Assembly (NCBI GenBank): GCA_963741305.1
Contig: CAVUHL010000003.1
Location: 1,054,001 to 1,118,000 of the forward strand
Source of the DNA: DATMER01 sp963741305
Lineage (GTDB): Bacteria; Acidobacteriota; Thermoanaerobaculia; Multivoradales; UBA5704
Direction of reading: 5' to 3'
Length of the DNA stretch: 64,000 nt
The position numbers and the translations under genes were made by a program. This document shows, piece after piece, positions 50,701-58,288 of the stretch. The notes under the pieces are model-generated. The model worked only from the letters and a program-made list of their open reading frames with translations, was not told the origin of the DNA and made no database searches. Positions within the stretch are counted from its first letter, which is position 1. Each line of letters opens with the position of its first letter.

Positions 50701-51734
50701 TGGAGCGCGTGCAACTCGCCCGAGCGCGAGCTCGTGATCCACAGGGTGCCCTCGCGGTCGCGGAACACGGAGGCGACGTTGCCCGGCGGGGAGATCAGGC
50801 GCAGCGCGGGCACGCCGTTGCGGTAGAGGGTATTGCGCCAGGCGATCCACTCCTCGCCTCCGGGGCCGATGCTGACGCTGCGGCCAGGGTGGATGAAGGT
50901 GTGATAGCCGGCGCCGTTCCGGGCCACCGGCTCGGACCTGCCACCGCGGATGCGCAGCAGCCGGTCCTCCACGGCGAGCAGGATGCCCCCCCGCCTGTCC
51001 TTGACGATGACGCCCCAGCCCGGGATCTCGGGTTCGAAGACCCCGTTCCGGACCCGGCCGGTGCCGTCCGGAGTCGCGACCCACACCTCGCCCGCGGCAT
51101 CCTCCGCCACTGAGGCGGGCCGGGAGACTACCGGCCGGAAGGGGCGGCCGGGCTCGGCGACCCAGGCGCCCTCTGCGTTGTAAACCCAGAGCCTGCCGTC
51201 GCGGCCCCAGAGCAGGCGCCGGGCGCCGGCCCCGGTCTGCGACTGCGGCAACTGGTGCAGCCTGCCGTCCGCGAACCGGACGAGGCCCGATGGTCCGGCC
51301 AGCCAGACCGTGCCCGCGGCGTCTTTAGTGAGCAGGGTGTACCGGGCAGCGCCGGCCGTGAAGACGCCACCGGAGTAGCGCGAGACGTGCCCCTGCTCGG
51401 TGCGGATCCACAAGGTGCCGTCGCGGTCCTCGACCAAGTCCTCGATGCGGTTGCTCCCGAGCGCCGGCACCCGCTCGCTGTCGAACACCTCGAAACGGAC
51501 GCCGTCGAAGCGCACCAGCCCGTCGAAGGTGGCGAGCCACAGGAAACCGTCGCGGGTCTGCAGCGCCTGGACGATGCCCGCCATGGGCAGGCCGTCGTCC
51601 ACGCCGAAGACCTCATGGACGTAACCGGGAGCGCCGGGGAGGGTGTCGAGGGAGCTGGCCAGGCCGGCACCGGCCGACATGGCGAGGCCCATGGCGAAGG
51701 CCGCTGACGCGAAGACGAGACGTGCCGCAAGCAT
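47706..51734 (-). CDS. Hybrid two-component regulator (propeller sensor, kinase, receiver, AraC HTH)
   Basis: 1342 residues. Signal peptide 1-27. Propeller repeats to about 660, each with W-L/I-A/G-T..G-L-x-R (LWLATFDGLVRFDG, LWVGTTLRGLFRLDG, LWIGTENRGLNRLD). Y_Y_Y immunoglobulin-like part about 685-745, membrane helix about 768-788, HisKA with VSHELRTPL at about 836, HATPase_c with DDGPGIPADQLERIFERFYQ (about 970-1000), receiver with VVSDVMMPGLDG at about 1134, and an AraC-type HTH at 1258-1342 (LSVGALASALGCDRSYLL, EIAYAVGFKSVAHFSNAFHERYG). Such proteins, best known in Bacteroides, sense extracellular ligands and act on nearby operons. The giant gene follows 250 bp downstream. Confidence 0.96.
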   Translation of the reverse strand: MLAARLVFASAAFAMGLAMSAGAGLASSLDTLPGAPGYVHEVFGVDDGLPMAGIVQALQTRDGFLWLATFDGLVRFDGVRFEVFDSERVPALGSNRIEDLVEDRDGTLWIRTEQGHVSRYSGGVFTAGAARYTLLTKDAAGTVWLAGPSGLVRFADGRLHQLPQSQTGAGARRLLWGRDGRLWVYNAEGAWVAEPGRPFRPVVSRPASVAEDAAGEVWVATPDGTGRVRNGVFEPEIPGWGVIVKDRRGGILLAVEDRLLRIRGGRSEPVARNGAGYHTFIHPGRSVSIGPGGEEWIAWRNTLYRNGVPALRLISPPGNVASVFRDREGTLWITSSRSGELHALHPARVATFAEGLPDPLVYAVYEDRDGTVLAGGFEQASALAPGARRFRPLPPLPEPQQSVLSFLRDRAGDLWVGTTLRGLFRLDGGGFEQAGPEALRTAEVRAIHEDARGVLWVGTNVGLFRREGDRWSWIRQADGLPFPWIRVIRETKDGALWLGTNGGGVIRFKDGRFTSVLGLSSDLVRSIWVAPDGRLWIGTENRGLNRLDPKSLRIAVLSQRQGLHSNGIHQIVPDGLGNLWMSSNQGIFSVRLRDLDAVADGRAARVETVAYTERDGMRAREANGGGQDSGFRDRSGRIWFPTIAGVVRVDPRQILHGGPTPRPHVVRLLAGGEEVPLERETRLSPAQRSFAVEFTAPSFQAPQRQRFRFRLTPYDREWIDAGARREAVYTKVPPGSYVFEVAAAAPGGDWSQPAGIPIELVPRFYETRAFLLACALAAGAVLLAGVRLWGARQRARAQALERVVEERTAIIAEQAEKLRELDHLKSQLFANVSHELRTPLTLTLGPLRDLLDGRFGPLRKEAAGQVEVALRNAGRLLGLVDQLLDVARLDAGRLRLRPRRGDLAAHVRERVETFLPLAERRRIDLSLEAPAEPVEIWFDETQLEKVFDNLLGNALKFTPRDGRVQVTVATETDHVEVRVRDDGPGIPADQLERIFERFYQVETTGRQWPGAGIGLELARQLVELHGGSISVASEEGRGACFTVSLRRGKLEGEPAVEKYEGTPIPDDPPEPATEPEPEPAPESNEDRTTILVVDDNDEIRAYIRRHLEPEYRVVEAADGIEGLERARQLTPDLVVSDVMMPGLDGNALFRSLREDPELELVPVILLTAKASAESRIQGLRDGVDDYLVKPFDPRELRARVDNLIASRKRLLERIGPQAPPRSLRMSEVHVTPADDSLLARVQALLEERLGDPELSVGALASALGCDRSYLLRKLRALTGESPSGLIRSLRLQRAEQLLRAGAGPVSEIAYAVGFKSVAHFSNAFHERYGERPSVFAARHRGL

Positions 51735-51785
51735 CAAGAACCCGAAAGACTTCCGGCGAAGTCTAATGGACGCAGGACGCAGCGT

Positions 51786-53282
51786 CTACGGGATTGCGTC
51801 CCGCTCCATGGCAAGCTCGGCCTCCAGGCTCGCCCGGTCGCGGGAGATCGTGGCCACGGCGGCGAGCCTGCCGCCCTCGCGGTACGAGATCGTGGCGTCG
51901 CGGCCGGGGATCGACCCGTCGACCTCGATCGAGTCCCACTTCGCGGCATGGCCGACGTAGGAGATGGTCAGGTCGTAGTGCTGGCTCCAGAAGAAGGGGA
52001 CCGCGGCGAAGCGCTCGCTCCGGCCCAGGAGGTTGCGCGCCACGGTCTGCCCCTGGCGCTCTGCTACCACCCAGTGCTCGATGCGCAGGCGCTGCCCGGA
52101 GTGGGGGTCGGGCCAGCGGGCGATGTCTCCGGCCGCATAGACGTTGGGAGCGCTCGTCTCCAGGAACTCGTTCACGAGCACGCCGTTGTCCACTTCCAGC
52201 CCGGCCTGCTCGGCCAGGGACACCCGGGGCCGGACGCCGACGCCGAGGACGACGAGGTCGGCGGCGACCGTCTCACCGCTCTCCAACTCCACTTCACCTT
52301 CGCGGATGGCCTTCGGCTTCGTCCCCAGCCGGAAGACGACTCCGTGCTCCTCGTGGAGCGAACGGACGAAGTCGCCGAGCTCGGGGCCGAGGATCTTCGC
52401 CAGAGGCCGCTCGTCGGGCGCGACCACCGTCACCTCCACCTCCCGGGCGCGCAGCGAGGCCGCAACCTCCAGGCCGATGAAGCTCGCGCCCACGACCACC
52501 GCGCGTTTGGCCTTCTTCGCCGCCTCGATCAGGGCGCGGCTGTCGGCCAGCGACCGCAGGAGGTGGACGTGCGGCAGGTCGGCGCCCGGGATCGGCAGGC
52601 GGACCGGCTCGGCGCCGGTGGCGAGGACCAGGGCGCCATAACCGAGCGAGGTGCCGTCGGACAGCGCCACCGTCTTCGCCCGCGGATCGAAGCCCGTGGC
52701 CTGCGCCTGCCGGACCTCGATGCGGCGCTTGTCATAGAACTCCCGCGGGTGAAGCGGGATCCAATCCTCCTCGGCGTTGCCGGCCAGGTAGTCCTTGGAC
52801 AGGTTGGGCCGGTCGTAGGGCACCTCCCCCTCGGGAGCCAGGAGGACGATCCGGCCTTCGAAGCCCTCGCGCCGCAGCGTTTCGGCCACGCAGTTGCCGG
52901 CGCCGCCTGCGCCGATGACGACCACGGACTCCGGGCCCTCGGCCCGCGGCTTGGGAGGCCGCTCGGCCTTTTCGCGGACCGTGATCCGGTCGCCCTCGCG
53001 CTCCACCTTGTAGGCATCGACTGGCTTCAGGGCCGGAGCGCGCACGGCCTCGCCGGTGCGCAGGCTGAAGCAGGCGTGGTGCCACGGGCAGCGCACCGTG
53101 TCATCTACGACGATGCCCTCGGCAAGGGGGCCGCCGTAGTGCGTGCAGCCCGCGCCGATGGCGAACACCTCCTCGCCGCGCCGCACCACCAGGACCTCCT
53201 CATCACCGATGTGTCCCAGGAGCTGCCCGCCGTCGGGCAGGTCGGCCAGGGGGATTCCCTGGGCCAGATCGGGGCCTTTCAT
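51786..53282 (-). CDS. Rieske-ferredoxin/FAD-dependent NAD(P)H oxidoreductase fusion
   Basis: 498 residues. N-terminal Rieske domain: C46-T-H48-YGGPL and C65-PWH-H68-ACF, the two-Cys two-His 2Fe-2S set. Pyridine-nucleotide disulfide oxidoreductase part from about 112: VVVIGAGGAGNCVAETL (FAD), AVVVGASFIGLEVAASL (NAD), and NVYAAGDIARWPD (FAD ribityl). The AIFM3/BenD-ferredoxin-reductase-like layout suits a reductase for a partner oxygenase or ferredoxin-like protein. Its ATG overlaps the secreted gene upstream by 4 bp. Confidence 0.94.
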   Translation of the reverse strand: MKGPDLAQGIPLADLPDGGQLLGHIGDEEVLVVRRGEEVFAIGAGCTHYGGPLAEGIVVDDTVRCPWHHACFSLRTGEAVRAPALKPVDAYKVEREGDRITVREKAERPPKPRAEGPESVVVIGAGGAGNCVAETLRREGFEGRIVLLAPEGEVPYDRPNLSKDYLAGNAEEDWIPLHPREFYDKRRIEVRQAQATGFDPRAKTVALSDGTSLGYGALVLATGAEPVRLPIPGADLPHVHLLRSLADSRALIEAAKKAKRAVVVGASFIGLEVAASLRAREVEVTVVAPDERPLAKILGPELGDFVRSLHEEHGVVFRLGTKPKAIREGEVELESGETVAADLVVLGVGVRPRVSLAEQAGLEVDNGVLVNEFLETSAPNVYAAGDIARWPDPHSGQRLRIEHWVVAERQGQTVARNLLGRSERFAAVPFFWSQHYDLTISYVGHAAKWDSIEVDGSIPGRDATISYREGGRLAAVATISRDRASLEAELAMERDAIP

Positions 53283-54097
53283 ACGAAGCACTCCTTGAGC
53301 TTGCGGAGCAGCTCCAGATTCCAGGCGAGGCGCTGGCCGTCCTCGTAGCCGCGCTTCCAGTCGCCGTCGCCCTTGCCCTCGGGGCTGAAGGTGCTCCTGA
53401 TGAGGCTGGGGCAGTCGCCGTGGTGGCGGTCCTTCCCCCTGTCCACCCCGGCCGCGAAGCCTTCCAGGTAGTCGGGATCGGAACGCAGCCGGTCGTTGAT
53501 GCGGGCGGCCTCTTCGATGGCGCGCTCCATGCGGTCCTGGACCGCAACGTTGGTCTGCGCGGCCTTCCACGATTCGTAGGCCGCCAGGGTCTGCTCGTAG
53601 TTCTCGGGGAAGGGCTCGCGGCGGCGGCCGTTCCAGGCGGGGGAGCTCTCGGCCTCGCGCTCCGAGCCGTGCAGCTCCAGCAGCTCGGCCAGGCGCGCCT
53701 CGGCGGCCCCGGAATCAGCGCGCTCGGGGACCGGCACCCGGAGCTGGATGCGGCAGTTGAGCGTATCGTAGAGCGTGAACGGCCCGTCCCGGCGCTCCTC
53801 CAGGACCGCTTCGGCCAGATCGAGGAACACATCCACCCGGCCGCGCTTCGCCCCGATCCGCTCCACCCGCACCAGCTCGCCGGCCTCGAAGTGGTGCCGC
53901 GCCTTGCTCTCGACCCGGGCGCCCACCACGTCGTTGTCGTTGTAGAAGCCGTCGCAGCTCGAAGAGATCGGCAGCTTCACGACCGCCCAGCCGCCCTTCC
54001 AGCGGGAGTTGAGCGTGTCCTCCAAGCTGGCGGCGTGCGCCGCGACGGGGAGGGACAGCAGGAGCGCGAGAGCGAGCCGTGCGTTCGGAGGTGCCAT
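53279..54097 (-). CDS. Secreted protein of unknown function
   Basis: 272 residues; signal peptide 1-22 (LALALLLSLPVAAHA). The mature protein begins SLEDTLNSRWKGGWAVVKLPISSSCDGFYNDN (in outline) and ends with charged helices and DYLEGFAAGVDRGKDRHHG. No family recognised. It has a leaderless-type promoter: TATACT ends 8 nt before the ATG. Array C begins about 20 bp farther upstream, in the region that would control it. Followed in the operon by the Rieske/FAD enzyme. Confidence 0.78.
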   Translation of the reverse strand: MAPPNARLALALLLSLPVAAHAASLEDTLNSRWKGGWAVVKLPISSSCDGFYNDNDVVGARVESKARHHFEAGELVRVERIGAKRGRVDVFLDLAEAVLEERRDGPFTLYDTLNCRIQLRVPVPERADSGAAEARLAELLELHGSEREAESSPAWNGRRREPFPENYEQTLAAYESWKAAQTNVAVQDRMERAIEEAARINDRLRSDPDYLEGFAAGVDRGKDRHHGDCPSLIRSTFSPEGKGDGDWKRGYEDGQRLAWNLELLRKLKECFV

Positions 54098-54105
54098 GGG
54101 GGAAA

Positions 54106-54111
54106 AGTATA
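54106..54111 (-). promoter_or_regulatory. -10 box between array C and the secreted gene
   Basis: TATACT on the minus strand, 8 nt before ATG 54097. The gap is TTTCCCCC, not a ribosome site. The next upstream sequence is array C. Confidence 0.5.
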
Positions 54112-54128
54112 GGCCTGGGATCGGCCAA

Positions 54129-54422
54129 ACCCCTCGCTGGAGCCTCCTGACCCGCGGGTTTTGCGTCCTGACCCGCGGGTTTAGTGTTTCAACCCGCGGG
54201 TTTTACGTTACAACCCACGGGTTTGGTGTTTCAACCCACGGGTTTTTAGTTGCAACTCGCGGGTCAGGCGGGGCAACCGCCGGGTTGAAGCTTCCAACCC
54301 GCGGGTTTTCTGGCTCAACCCGTGGGTTTTCTGGTTCCACCCGCGGGTTTTCTCGTCCAGCCCGCTGGTTGAGCGACTCCAGCCGCGGGTTGGGAGGCTC
54401 CAGCCGGTTCGCGCATGGCTCC
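54129..54422. repeat. Array C: fourteen 21-bp palindromic repeats
   Basis: The palindrome AACCCGCGGGTT or a close form recurs with its ACCC at 54150, 54171, 54192, 54213, 54234, 54255, 54276, 54297, 54318, 54339, then 54360, 54381 and 54402, all 21 bp apart; a weaker unit precedes at 54129. The 9-bp spacers vary (TTTGCGTCC, AGTGTTTCA, TCTGGCTCA). The exact 21-bp register puts each dyad on the same face of the helix. The array lies between the kinase stop and the secreted gene's promoter. Confidence 0.93.
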
Positions 54423-54440
54423 GGTCCTCGCCGGCATGAC

Positions 54441-56618
54441 CTAGAGCTCCGCCAGGGTGTCCAGGACTTCTTGCGCGGACTGAAAGCGCTCCTCCGGCTC
54501 CTTGGCGAGGAGCCGGTCGAGGAAGGCGGCCCAGGGCGCGGGGGTCTCCGGGCGGAGGCCGCGGATGTCGGCGTGCTTCTCGCGGATTTGCTTCAGGGCG
54601 AGCACCGTGGGATCGGAATGCTGGAACGGCTCCCGGCCGGCGATCAGGGTGTAGGCCAGGATGCCGAGGGAGTAGAGGTCGGACCTGCCGTCCAGCTCGC
54701 ACCCCTGGAGCTGGTCGGGGGACATGTACATGGGGGAACCCATCACGAAGCCCACCTGAGTCAGCCGCGGGTCCCCGTCCTGCATGGAGGCGATTCCGAA
54801 GTCGAGAATCTTGACGCGGGTGGCGGTCACCATGACGTTGGCCGGCTTCAGGTCACGGTGGATGACCCCGAGCGAGTGGGCCTCGCGGAGGCCGGAGGCG
54901 ACCCCGGCGAGGATGGCGCGGATGCGCTCGAAAGGCAGGGGAGACTCCTCCTCGATCAGCAGCTCGAGGTTGCGCCCCTCCAGGTGCTCCATCGTCACGA
55001 AAATACCGCCGGGGAATCGCCCCAGGTCATAGACCCTGACTACGTTGGGATGGCTGATCCGGCGGCAGATCTGGACCTCGCGGAAGAGCCGCGCCTCGTC
55101 GCCGGTGGCTGGCTGCAGGACGGTCTTGATCGCCACGACCTCGTCGAGCTCCCGGTCGTGCGCCTTGTAGACCCGCCCCATCCCGCCCCGGCCGAGGAGC
55201 GAGAGCACTTCGTAACGGTCGGCGATCCGTGAGCCCCGGATCAGGGCATCGTCGTCGGGCGGCACGGGGGCCGGCTGCGAGCCCTCGCGCAGCCAGCCGA
55301 GGCGGCGCCGGCTTTCCACGTGGCCGGGGACGAGGGCCAGCGCCTTCTCGTAGCACTCCTGCGCGGCCGCGAAGTCCCCCATCATCTCCAGGGTCCGCCC
55401 CTCCCAGTGATGGCGCTCGCAGGCGAGCGGCCGGTCGCCGTCATCGGGGGGGACCTGGCGCAAGCGGCCGAGCGCCTCGTCGTAAAAGCGCTCGTCCAGC
55501 AGCAGCGGCGCCAGCAGCACGGCAGCCCTGCCGAAGTCCGGCTCGCCCGCCCCGATCTGCAGCAGGACCGCCGCGGCCCGCGCCTTTTCCCCGGCCGCGA
55601 GGTGGCGCGCGGCCGCCTCCAGTGCCTTGCCGGGTTTTCCGGCCAGAGCTGCGGGCTTGGGAGCCCGGTCGCTCGCCTTGGCCGCCCTCTCGGCGAGCTC
55701 CGCGGCGTACTCGGGCAGGCCGGCGGCGGCGAAGCAACGGGCGGCGTCGCGCAGCCGGCCCGCCTTCTCGTAGGCCTCGGCGGCGCGCCTCGGCTCGCGG
55801 GCGGCTTCCCAGCGGTAGGCGGCGCTGCCCCAGTCGCGCCCCACTTCGTAGGCCTCCGCGGCCTCGCGGGTCAGGCCGATCTGGGCGAAGAGGTGGCCGG
55901 CCTCGATGGCCCGGCCGGACCGCAGGTAGATGCGCGCCAGCAGCCGGTCCCGGTCGGAGTGTTTCGCGGCTGCGCGGGTCGCCTTTTCGGTCTCGCCCAG
56001 GTCGAGGTAGCAGTAGACGGCCTGCTCGATCTGCCCGGACCGCTCCAGCAGCTCGGCGGCGCGGAGGCTCGGCGGGATCGAGGCGAGCAGGACGTTCGCC
56101 GCGCTGTCGCGGCCGAGCTGGCGGAGGAGCTCGGCGCGCAGCAGGATCGTTTCTTCTTGTTGCGTGGACTTGGAGGCTTCTTCCAGCAGTTGCAGCGCTT
56201 CCCGCAGCTTGCCCGCGCTCCGGTAGCAGCGCGCGGCTTCCAGGCGGTCGCCGGCCCGCTCGTAGAGCCGCGCCGCCCGGATCGGGTCCCGCGCGGCCAG
56301 CGCGCACTCGGCGGCTCGGCGGAGCTCCCGCGCCACTTCGAACAGCGGGATGGCCAGGTCGTGCCGCTTCTGGGCGGCCAAGAGCTCGGCCGCCCGCATG
56401 GCTCCGGCGTCCGCGTAGCCCTCCGGAACCCGTCCCAGGCCGGCCATCAGGGAGCAACGCACCAGCTCCGGCTCGTTCTTGGTCTTTCCGGCCAGCTCCG
56501 CGGCCCGCCGCCAGTCGCCGGCCTTGCCAAACGCTTCGATGGCACGCGGGAAATCGCCCTGCCGGGCGTACTCCTCGCCAAGCTCCTGGGGACTGCGTGT
56601 GAACCGGGACCGAAGCAT
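54441..56618 (-). CDS. Ser/Thr protein kinase with N-terminal helical-repeat region
   Basis: 725 residues. Residues 1-450 are a helical solenoid: repeated A-A-E/A-x-Y-E/R-x-A-G/R-x-x-x-x-A-A motifs (AARLYERAGDRLEAARCY, AAEAYEKAGRLRDAARCF). The kinase domain is at about 468-725: LLGRGGMGRVYKAHDREL (P-loop), AIK lysine, HRDLKPANVMV (588), DFGIASM, GSPMYMSPDQLQG, and final LIAGREPF. The domain order, with kinase at the C-terminus, is opposite to most bacterial Hanks-type kinases. No membrane anchor is visible, so cytoplasmic. ATG 56618 is used; GTG 56621 is alternative. Confidence 0.94.
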   Translation of the reverse strand: MLRSRFTRSPQELGEEYARQGDFPRAIEAFGKAGDWRRAAELAGKTKNEPELVRCSLMAGLGRVPEGYADAGAMRAAELLAAQKRHDLAIPLFEVARELRRAAECALAARDPIRAARLYERAGDRLEAARCYRSAGKLREALQLLEEASKSTQQEETILLRAELLRQLGRDSAANVLLASIPPSLRAAELLERSGQIEQAVYCYLDLGETEKATRAAAKHSDRDRLLARIYLRSGRAIEAGHLFAQIGLTREAAEAYEVGRDWGSAAYRWEAAREPRRAAEAYEKAGRLRDAARCFAAAGLPEYAAELAERAAKASDRAPKPAALAGKPGKALEAAARHLAAGEKARAAAVLLQIGAGEPDFGRAAVLLAPLLLDERFYDEALGRLRQVPPDDGDRPLACERHHWEGRTLEMMGDFAAAQECYEKALALVPGHVESRRRLGWLREGSQPAPVPPDDDALIRGSRIADRYEVLSLLGRGGMGRVYKAHDRELDEVVAIKTVLQPATGDEARLFREVQICRRISHPNVVRVYDLGRFPGGIFVTMEHLEGRNLELLIEEESPLPFERIRAILAGVASGLREAHSLGVIHRDLKPANVMVTATRVKILDFGIASMQDGDPRLTQVGFVMGSPMYMSPDQLQGCELDGRSDLYSLGILAYTLIAGREPFQHSDPTVLALKQIREKHADIRGLRPETPAPWAAFLDRLLAKEPEERFQSAQEVLDTLAEL

Positions 56619-56750
56619 CACGCCTGTCTATCTTCCTACCCTCTACGTGGGAGAGATTACACTGAAATTTCAATGCTATGATGGCTGCAATCCTTCCTTA
56701 GACGATCTCATGCAGGGATCCTTTGGGGCTCGGACCGAAAGGTTACCCCC

Positions 56751-57110
56751 ATGAACCTGAAGCGAACCTTGATCTTCGTGTGCCTTGCCATGCTCGCCAT
56801 GTCCGTCGGCGCCTTCGCTGCCGAGCCGCAGTCTGAAGCGAAAAAGGCCAACCTCACCATGGATGAGGCCCGCGTCATCGCCCTTGCCAAGGTGCCGGGT
56901 GGAGAGGTTACCTCCGAGGAGCTCGGCCGGCTAGCTGGCAAGCTGACCTTCTTCTTCGACGTCCGGAGCGAGGGCAAGAAGGGCGTGGACGTGGTCTCGA
57001 TCAATGCGGCCGACGGCGAAGTCCTCGAGGTGAAGCACAAGACCGAGTGGGCCGTGAGGCGCGACGCGCAGGCGAAGGCGAAGCGGCAGGGCTCCAAAGA
57101 CAGGTCGTAG
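56751..57110 (+). CDS. PepSY-domain periplasmic protein
   Basis: 119 residues; signal peptide 1-23, then a PepSY fold with LTMDEARVIALAKVPGGEVTSEEL (in outline) and FFFDVRSEGKKGVDVVSINAADGEVLEV. PepSY domains inhibit or bind metallo-peptidases or metals. The -10-like TATGAT near 56686 and the palindrome TGAAATTTCA at 56663-56672 are upstream. Remnants of a lost hybrid kinase follow. Confidence 0.85.
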   Translation: MNLKRTLIFVCLAMLAMSVGAFAAEPQSEAKKANLTMDEARVIALAKVPGGEVTSEELGRLAGKLTFFFDVRSEGKKGVDVVSINAADGEVLEVKHKTEWAVRRDAQAKAKRQGSKDRS

Positions 57111-57134
57111 GCCACCTGATCAGCCGCGCTCATC

Positions 57135-57565
57135 CGCACGATCGACTGGTCGCGCCATCCCATGGGCCCCATCGAGGGCTGGCCGCAGAGCCTGCGCACC
57201 GCGCTCAGCATCTGCCTGGGATCCGACTTCCCCATGGCCCTCTGGTGGGGGCCCGAGGTCTGGCAGCTCTACAACGACGGCTAGGCGTGAACCCGCGCCG
57301 CGCTCTGGACGAGGGCTACCAGAGCTTCTACCAACTCGCCGCCGGGCAGATCGCCGCCGCCATCGCCGATGCGCGGGCCTACGAGGAGGAGCGCCGCCGT
57401 GCCGAGCGCGAGGAAGCGGAGGCCGCCAGCCTGGTCATCGAGGACAATCCTGATGCCCGGGAAGCGCTGCAGATGCTCCTGGAGCTCGAAGGCCACGAGG
57501 TCGAGGCCGCGGCGGACGGCCCCACGGACGTGGAGCTGGCCGGCCGCTTCCGTCCCGACCTCGAG
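57135..57565 (+). pseudogene. Collapsed PAS-GAF-REC hybrid histidine kinase
   Basis: 57135-57284: DWSRHPMGPIEGWPQSLRTA then SDFPMALWWGPE and YNDG with a stop, the well-known start of PAS-type sensor kinases. From 57287 a different part follows: ALDEGYQSFYQLAAGQIAAA (end of a GAF domain), then SLVIEDNPDAREALQMLLELEGHEVEAAADGPTD (receiver, in outline), fused directly without the kinase domain. It is the head, a scrap of the middle and part of the tail of one large gene, joined by deletions. Confidence 0.75.
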
Positions 57566-57612
57566 GGCGGCCCTTGTGGCCGCCCTCCGGAGGGCACCCA
57601 CAAGGGGTGCCC
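57566..57612. repeat. Twin-hairpin palindromic element with complementary loops
   Basis: Stem 1 GGCGGCC-CTTGT-GGCCGCC (57566-57584) and stem 2 GGGCACCC-ACAAG-GGGTGCCC (57592-57612) lie head to head around CTCCGGA. The two loops, CTTGT and ACAAG, are reverse complements. The whole region also pairs as one palindrome. It lies within the REC remnant. Confidence 0.8.
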
Positions 57613-57626
57613 CTACAAGGATCCTG

Positions 57627-58208
57627 CTAGTGATGGACGTGGCCTGCTTCCTCTTCCAGGGCCTCGGCCTCGTCTCCTGACGATCCGCGGCCGAACCGGA
57701 GCTGCCCACGGATCTCCCCCGAGGGGAAGAGATCGGTGTGGACGTTCACGTAGGTGATGCCGTTGCGCATGGCCCGCAGAACCTCCCCCAACTCGCCCGG
57801 CGCGATCCCCTGCGCGGCGGCCGCGGCGACCACGTCGTCAGCCGAGACCGATCCGGAGACGGAGCCGGGGTCGGCGGGACACGCCTGAGTCCCGGCGGGG
57901 CCGTTGCCCAGGTTCGAGCAGAGGAAGATCACGATGCCGCCGTTGACCCCCTTCTGCGCGAAGTGGATGTGAGCCTGGGTGACCGTCCCCAGCAAATTGG
58001 AATAGGAAAGCTGATAGGAGGAGAGGCCGGTTCCCTGCCCATTGATGGTGGCGGTGAAGCGGCCATCACCCGGCGTGGAGATCGCCGGCACTTCCTCGAT
58101 GCCCCGCAGCCGTGTCGAGGCCGTGCCCCCGCCCTGCGCCCAGGCCGGGATACCAATGGCCACAACCACCGCAACGAGAGCCAACACCTGAAGACCCTTC
58201 CTGCTCAT
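57627..58208 (-). CDS. Secreted CHRD-domain protein
   Basis: 193 residues; signal peptide 1-24; AAGGAGG 8 nt before the ATG. One CHRD domain from about 31 to 175: RLRGIEEVPAISTPGDGRFT, LSYQLSYSNLLGTVTQAHIHF (in outline), GTCP-like CPADPG and GITYVNVHTDLFPSGEIRGQL. CHRD domains are extracellular, of beta-sandwich type; function in bacteria unknown. The His-rich C-terminus ends HVHH. Confidence 0.92.
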   Translation of the reverse strand: MSRKGLQVLALVAVVVAIGIPAWAQGGGTASTRLRGIEEVPAISTPGDGRFTATINGQGTGLSSYQLSYSNLLGTVTQAHIHFAQKGVNGGIVIFLCSNLGNGPAGTQACPADPGSVSGSVSADDVVAAAAAQGIAPGELGEVLRAMRNGITYVNVHTDLFPSGEIRGQLRFGRGSSGDEAEALEEEAGHVHH

Positions 58209-58288
58209 CGTTTACCTCCTTCCGCCTCGACAGGAGGCGAAAGCAGAGTTTTCATGCAAGAAAGGGGCGAGGGTGGGGAGCGGCGGCC

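Noticed and set aside
54129..54422. CRISPR array
   Set aside because: The repeat unit is 21 bp with only 9-bp variable gaps, not 28-37 bp repeats with about 30-nt unique spacers, and no cas gene is nearby.
54009..55232. Long plus-strand reading frame of seven-residue repeats through array C
   Set aside because: A 21-bp period stays open in every frame once the unit lacks a stop. There is no ribosome site, and the frame continues antisense through the kinase gene.
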